Shown: positions 60,264 through 64,000 of the stretch, in pieces
How the letters are laid out: the number at the start of each line of letters is the position of its first letter
How positions within the stretch are numbered: the stretch's first letter is position 1
Source of the DNA: CAZMBI01 sp964564675
Lineage (GTDB): Bacteria > Pseudomonadota > Alphaproteobacteria > Rickettsiales > UBA3002
Direction: 5' to 3'
Assembly (NCBI GenBank): GCA_964564675.1
Contig: CAZMBI010000008.1
Coordinates: 1 to 64,000, forward strand
Length of the DNA stretch: 64,000 bases
Position numbers and translations under genes: made by a program
The notes under the pieces: generated by a model
What the model was told of the DNA's origin: nothing
Databases searched by the model: none
The model's input: only the letters and a program-made list of their open reading frames with translations

Positions 60264-61229
60264 TCACAGCATCGTGTGCACGAACTGGTGATAAAACGGA
60301 ATCCCGACAATCAGGTTAAAAGGCAGGGTGACGCCGATGGAGGCGGTCAGATACATGCCGGCATTGGCCTCCGGGATCGACAGGCGCACCGCCGCCGGCG
60401 CCGCGATATAAGACGAGCTAGCGGCCATGGTGGCCATGATGACCACGCCATCGGGGGACAGGCCCGCCATCTGCCCGGCGGCGGCGCCGATAAAGGCGAA
60501 CAATACCGGCAGGATGGTGCCGAACAGCAGGATAAAAGCGGCATCGCGGCGGCGTATGGCGCGGATGCGCTCGGCGGCGACAATGCCCATCTCCAGCAGG
60601 AATAATACTAACACGCCCTGGAAGGCGGTGATAAAGACCGGCTCGACCAGCAGGCGGCCCTCGTCGCCAGAAATCACCCCGATGACAATGCCGCCCGCCA
60701 GCAACATCAGGGTTTTGCCGGTAAACACTTCGGCGAAGACGTGACGCAGCGGCACGCCGGGCGCGGTTTGTCGGCTGGCGAGCATGAGCGCGATGACGAT
60801 GGCCGGAATTTCCAGCAGGGCGAGCAATGCTGCCATATAGGCCTCGGCTTGGCCGCCCTGGATGCGGATGAAGGTGATCGCGGCCATGAAGGTGACCGCC
60901 GAGACGGACCCGTAATGGGCGGCCAGGGCGCAGGCATTGACCATATTCTGGCGGCCGAGATAGCGCGCCACGGCAAAGGCGATAAAAGTGGTGACGGTAC
61001 CGATAACCAGCGTGGCAATCGCCGGTTTCACCAGCAGGTGCACCTCGGTTTCGGCCAGCGCAAATCCCCCCTTGAGGCCGATGGCAAATAACAGATATTG
61101 CGAGATGACCTCATGTACCTGCGGTGGGACGCGCAGATCGCTGCGCAGCACCGCCGCCAGCATGCCGAGAAAAAAAGCCAGCACGGCCGGCGAGGTCAGG
61201 TTAATCAGCAGCGAATCGACAGCGTTCAT
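60264..61229 (-). CDS. SbtA-like sodium-dependent bicarbonate transporter family permease
   Basis: 321 aa with about ten hydrophobic segments. SPAVLAFFLGMLAAVLRSDL, ISQYLLFAIGLKGGFALAET, AAHYGSVSAVTFMAAITFI and AASSSYIAAPAAVRLSIPEA are hallmark blocks of the SbtA superfamily. In cyanobacteria SbtA imports bicarbonate with sodium; in heterotrophs the role is less clear. It is convergent with the MBL-fold gene and ends immediately after that gene's stop (60263/60264). Confidence 0.9.
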   Translation of the reverse strand: MNAVDSLLINLTSPAVLAFFLGMLAAVLRSDLRVPPQVHEVISQYLLFAIGLKGGFALAETEVHLLVKPAIATLVIGTVTTFIAFAVARYLGRQNMVNACALAAHYGSVSAVTFMAAITFIRIQGGQAEAYMAALLALLEIPAIVIALMLASRQTAPGVPLRHVFAEVFTGKTLMLLAGGIVIGVISGDEGRLLVEPVFITAFQGVLVLFLLEMGIVAAERIRAIRRRDAAFILLFGTILPVLFAFIGAAAGQMAGLSPDGVVIMATMAASSSYIAAPAAVRLSIPEANAGMYLTASIGVTLPFNLIVGIPFYHQFVHTML

Positions 61230-61242
61230 GGGGCCGGCTTCG

Positions 61243-62127
61243 TTAATGGATGACGCGGTCCATCACCATACTCAAAAACAGGATCATGCCAAGCCACGTG
61301 TTGGATTTGAAGCGTGCCAGGCAGCTGGCCGGTTTGTCCAGCTCCACGGTGAGCACCTGCCAGGAAAGCTGCGCGATGGCCAGCGCCACCCCGATATAAT
61401 AAACAGGGCCAACTTCGGCCGTTATCCCCGCGCCCAGCAAGAGTACGGCAAAGAGGGCATAAAAGCCGCCGATCATGGCGCGGCTGTTGTCGCCGAAACG
61501 AATGGCGGTGGATTTGACGCCCAGCCGCATATCGTCTTCGATATCCTGATGGGCGTAGATGGTATCGTAGCCGATGGTCCAGCATACGGCGCCGAGATAC
61601 AAGGCGAATGCCGGCAGATCCGGCGCGCCTGCCACCCCGATCCAGCCAAACAGGACACCGAGATTGAAGGTGATGCCTAAAAACGCCTGCGGCCACCAGG
61701 TGAAGCGCTTCATGTAAGGATAGGCGACGATCAGCGCCAGCACCAGCGGCGACCAGTAAAGCAGCCGGTGGTGAATGCTCCAGGCGATCAGCAGCCCGAG
61801 CACCAGCAGCAGGCCGGTGAGAATGATCGCTTCCGGGCGGGAGACGGCCCCGCTGGCCAGCGGTCGTGTCCGCGTGCGCGCCACTTCGGCGTCGATCCCG
61901 CGGTCGACAAGGTCGTTAATCATACACCCGGCGCTGCGCATGATGACGGCGCCCAGCGCGAACAGCAGCAGCAGCATCAGCGACGGCCAGTTCTCGGTGG
62001 CCAGGCTGACGCCCCAGAAGCACGGCCACATCAACAACCAGATGCCGGCGGGCTTATCCAGTCGCATTAGGCGTTGATAAAGCAGCCATTTTGTGTCGAT
62101 GTGTTGCATGCTTCGTTTGATGGTCAT
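61243..62127 (-). CDS. ubiA: 4-hydroxybenzoate polyprenyltransferase (UbiA)
   Basis: 294 aa membrane prenyltransferase of ubiquinone synthesis. RLDKPAGIWLLMWPCFWGVS, the first Asp-rich motif MINDLVDRGIDAEVARTRTR and PLASG, and the second DTIYAHQDIEDDMRLGVKST are intact among eight to nine helices. It condenses the isoprenoid tail with 4-hydroxybenzoate. It is divergent from rsmE, with only 14 bp between the start codons. Confidence 0.96.
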   Translation of the reverse strand: MTIKRSMQHIDTKWLLYQRLMRLDKPAGIWLLMWPCFWGVSLATENWPSLMLLLLFALGAVIMRSAGCMINDLVDRGIDAEVARTRTRPLASGAVSRPEAIILTGLLLVLGLLIAWSIHHRLLYWSPLVLALIVAYPYMKRFTWWPQAFLGITFNLGVLFGWIGVAGAPDLPAFALYLGAVCWTIGYDTIYAHQDIEDDMRLGVKSTAIRFGDNSRAMIGGFYALFAVLLLGAGITAEVGPVYYIGVALAIAQLSWQVLTVELDKPASCLARFKSNTWLGMILFLSMVMDRVIH

Positions 62128-62141
62128 TTGATTGGTTACGC

Positions 62142-62945
62142 GTGATGCATTCCTACCCTAAAACCCGCTTATATGTCGAGTCTGGTCTGTTCAGCGGCGC
62201 ATCGATTATCTGCGAGGACAAACAGGCGCATTACCTCGCGCGCGTGTTGCGCGTACAGCCGCGGGAGACGGTGGCGCTGTTTAACGGGGCCGACGGCGAA
62301 TGGCGGGCGCGGGTGAGCGAGGTACGCAAAAAGGCGGTATTGCTTGAGGTTGAGGAGCAGTTGCAGCCGTTTCTGCCGCCGCCGGATATTTGGCTGTGTT
62401 TTGCGCCGATTAAATATGGCCGCATTGATTATCTGGTGCAAAAGGCGACCGAACTCGGGGCAGCACGTCTGCAGCCGGTTTTTACCGATTATACGCAGGC
62501 CGAGCGGGTGAACCGGCAACGGCTGTGCGCCAATGCGGTGGAAGCGGCCGAACAATGCGAGCGCGTGGAAGTGCCGGAATTGTGTGAACCGGTCGCTATG
62601 AAACAGTTGCTGGGTGACTGGCCGGCGGATCGCCTGTTGTTATATGGCGATGAAAGCGGCGCGGGGATCAGTATACGGGAATGGCTGGCGCAGGCGGCGG
62701 CGAGCGGGCATGCGCAGACTGCCCGGAAATATGCCGTCCTGATCGGCCCCGAGGGTGGTTTTTCCGATTCCGAACGCCATATATTAAGCACTAAAGCGAC
62801 GGGCGTGGGGCTCGGCCCGCGGATTTTGCGCGCCGACACCGCCGCCATCGCGTTGTTATCCATCGTGCAATGCTGGCTGGGAGACTGGCAGCACCGCCCG
62901 GCATTTCGCCGGGAAGCGCACCAACCATCAACGGGGAATGCCTGA
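62142..62945 (+). CDS. rsmE: 16S rRNA (uracil-1498-N3)-methyltransferase (RsmE)
   Basis: 267 aa SPOUT methyltransferase. A PUA-like N-terminal domain (HYLARVLRVQPRETVALFNG, DGEWRAR) precedes the catalytic knot: FAPIKYGRIDYLVQKATELG, QCERVEVPELCEP, LIGPEGGFSDSERHIL and LGPRILRADTAAIALLSIV. The final 3 nt overlap gshA (62943-62945), and the gene diverges from ubiA, the usual alphaproteobacterial arrangement. Confidence 0.95.
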   Translation: MMHSYPKTRLYVESGLFSGASIICEDKQAHYLARVLRVQPRETVALFNGADGEWRARVSEVRKKAVLLEVEEQLQPFLPPPDIWLCFAPIKYGRIDYLVQKATELGAARLQPVFTDYTQAERVNRQRLCANAVEAAEQCERVEVPELCEPVAMKQLLGDWPADRLLLYGDESGAGISIREWLAQAAASGHAQTARKYAVLIGPEGGFSDSERHILSTKATGVGLGPRILRADTAAIALLSIVQCWLGDWQHRPAFRREAHQPSTGNA

Positions 62946-64000
62946 TGTTGCCATTGGTCAGTGAGGAATCCGACGTCTCGCCGATTATCGAACATCTGCG
63001 TACGCTGGCTTATGAACGCGCCGAGGCCATCGCCGCGTGGTTTGACAGCCAGTATGCGGCGAGCCCGCCGAGCTTTTATTCCTCGGTCGATCTGCGCCAT
63101 GCCGGCTTTAAGCTGGCGCCTGTGGATACCAACCTGTTCCCCGCCGGGTTTAATCATTTATCGCAGGCGGCAAATACACGCGCGGTTGCACAGATTCAGC
63201 GGGTGGTCGCCGCGATTCAGCGGCCGGTGCAACGGGTGTTGATTATCCCGGAAAACCATACGCGCAATCCCGGCTATCTGGCCAACCTGCAGGCGCTTGC
63301 GCATTTGTTTGAAGAAGCCGGCTATGAGGTGGTATTCGGTAGTCTGGCCGCCGAAAGCGGCCGGGCGCTCGTGCTTGATGCGCCGGAGGGTGCGCCAATC
63401 GTGCAGCAGCCGTTACAAAAAACCGGTAACCAGTTGACCACCGAAGGCGGATTCGTCCCCGATCTGATCGTGGTCAATAACGATATGACCGCCGGCGCGC
63501 CGCCTATTCTCAAAGGCCTGACCCAGCAGGTGGTGCCGCAAATGGGGCTGGGCTGGTATCGCCGGCGTAAATCGATTCACTTCGAAGCGTATGATCGAGT
63601 CGCCCGGCAGTTCGCTCAGGCGTTTGCTATCGACCCGTGGCTAATCGCCGCACCGTTTCATCAGTGCGGGTTGATTAATTTTAAAGAACGCCGGGGGATC
63701 GAATGCGTGGCGCTCGGTGTGGAAAAGGTACTGCGCAGCGTGCGCGCAAAATATGCGGAATATGACATCAAGCAGACGCCTTATGTATTCATCAAGGCCG
63801 ACAGCGGCACCTACGGCATGGGCATTATGACGGCGCGCTCAGGCGAGGAGGTCACCGAGATGAACAAGAAGATCCGCAACAAAATGAATGTGATCAAGGA
63901 AGGCGTGGCAAGCACCGAAGTGATCATCCAGGAGGGCGTGCCCAGCATCGATACGGTGCATGGCGCGGTGGCCGAGCCCATGATGTATCTTATCGGCGGC
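62945..64000 (+). CDS. gshA: Glutamate--cysteine ligase, proteobacterial GshA type (3' end beyond window)
   Basis: The 352 codons present run to the window end with no stop. MLPLVSEESDVSPIIEHLRT, FYSSVDLRHAGFKLAPVDTN and LFPAGFNHLS, RVLIIPENHTRNPGYLANLQ, PDLIVVNNDMTAGAPPILKG, and FIKADSGTYGMGIMTARSGE match the proteobacterial GshA family (not the E. coli type). It joins glutamate and cysteine for glutathione. ATG 62945-62947 lies in a TGATG overlap with rsmE. Confidence 0.95.
   Translation, partial: MLPLVSEESDVSPIIEHLRTLAYERAEAIAAWFDSQYAASPPSFYSSVDLRHAGFKLAPVDTNLFPAGFNHLSQAANTRAVAQIQRVVAAIQRPVQRVLIIPENHTRNPGYLANLQALAHLFEEAGYEVVFGSLAAESGRALVLDAPEGAPIVQQPLQKTGNQLTTEGGFVPDLIVVNNDMTAGAPPILKGLTQQVVPQMGLGWYRRRKSIHFEAYDRVARQFAQAFAIDPWLIAAPFHQCGLINFKERRGIECVALGVEKVLRSVRAKYAEYDIKQTPYVFIKADSGTYGMGIMTARSGEEVTEMNKKIRNKMNVIKEGVASTEVIIQEGVPSIDTVHGAVAEPMMYLIGG

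Overview
The window reads as a chromosomal scaffold from an alphaproteobacterium, probably a draft or metagenome-derived assembly because a run of exactly 100 N sits at 12231-12330. The alphaproteobacterial call rests on gene content and order: murA-hisG-hisD-UPF0262-infA-maf, ubiA next to rsmE-gshA, DUF2336 proteins, hpnC/hpnD, and a Gram-negative lipid A set (lpxK, waaA, an LpxL-type acyltransferase and a DUF374 acyltransferase). Genes are dense, often overlap by 4 bp, and lie mostly on the minus strand. No phage, transposase or CRISPR array is visible.

Layout: 1-2.1 kb greB, a DEAD-box helicase and a cold-shock protein. 2.4-5.7 kb a four-gene overlapping operon: KdpD-like histidine kinase, single-domain receiver, amidoligase, class-I glutamine amidotransferase. 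5.7-9.4 kb an SDR, purF-cvpA and a lone VirB2-type pilin. 9.6-16.5 kb a RidA-like protein, a membrane spermidine-synthase-like protein, the two CoA-transferase subunits around the N gap, purD and xseA. 16.5-24.9 kb lipid A and envelope genes, an MsbA-like exporter, pmbA and rlmB. 24.9-26.2 kb a decayed stretch with a cation-efflux gene in pieces, tRNA-Tyr and a porin-like tail. 26.2-31.1 kb a photolyase island: Fe-S photolyase, a photolyase split into two genes, DUF2237, DUF4174, DUF2256, DUF3429 and an SDR. 31.4-33.7 kb an RsbW-like ATPase, an ECF sigma factor with an anti-sigma candidate, and a CpxP-like protein.

33.8-42.1 kb carries surface and secretion functions: a sugar nucleotidyltransferase, a 946-residue GH16/RTX glycanase with three copies of one C-terminal module, a methyltransferase-glycosyltransferase pair and a serralysin-type RTX protease. 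42.1-48.9 kb has an inverted-architecture chemotaxis receptor, an EamA transporter, NAD kinase, hpnC-hpnD and two DUF2336 paralogues. 49.1-55.4 kb is the conserved hisE-HIT / maf-infA-UPF0262-hisD-hisG-murA / dcd block. 55.5-57.3 kb is accessory: an AT-rich HEPN gene pair, tRNA-Thr and a frameshifted gene behind two strong Fur-box matches. 57.4-64 kb ends with an EAL protein, an MBL-fold hydrolase with an amber codon near its start, an SbtA-like permease, ubiA, rsmE and a partial gshA.

The best candidates for a little-described system are the signalling-plus-amidoligase operon (2.4-5.7 kb) and the small-protein/HEPN pair (55.5-56.3 kb). Several palindromic repeats, one of which appears to have inserted in frame in xseA, suggest a proliferating small repeat family in this genome.
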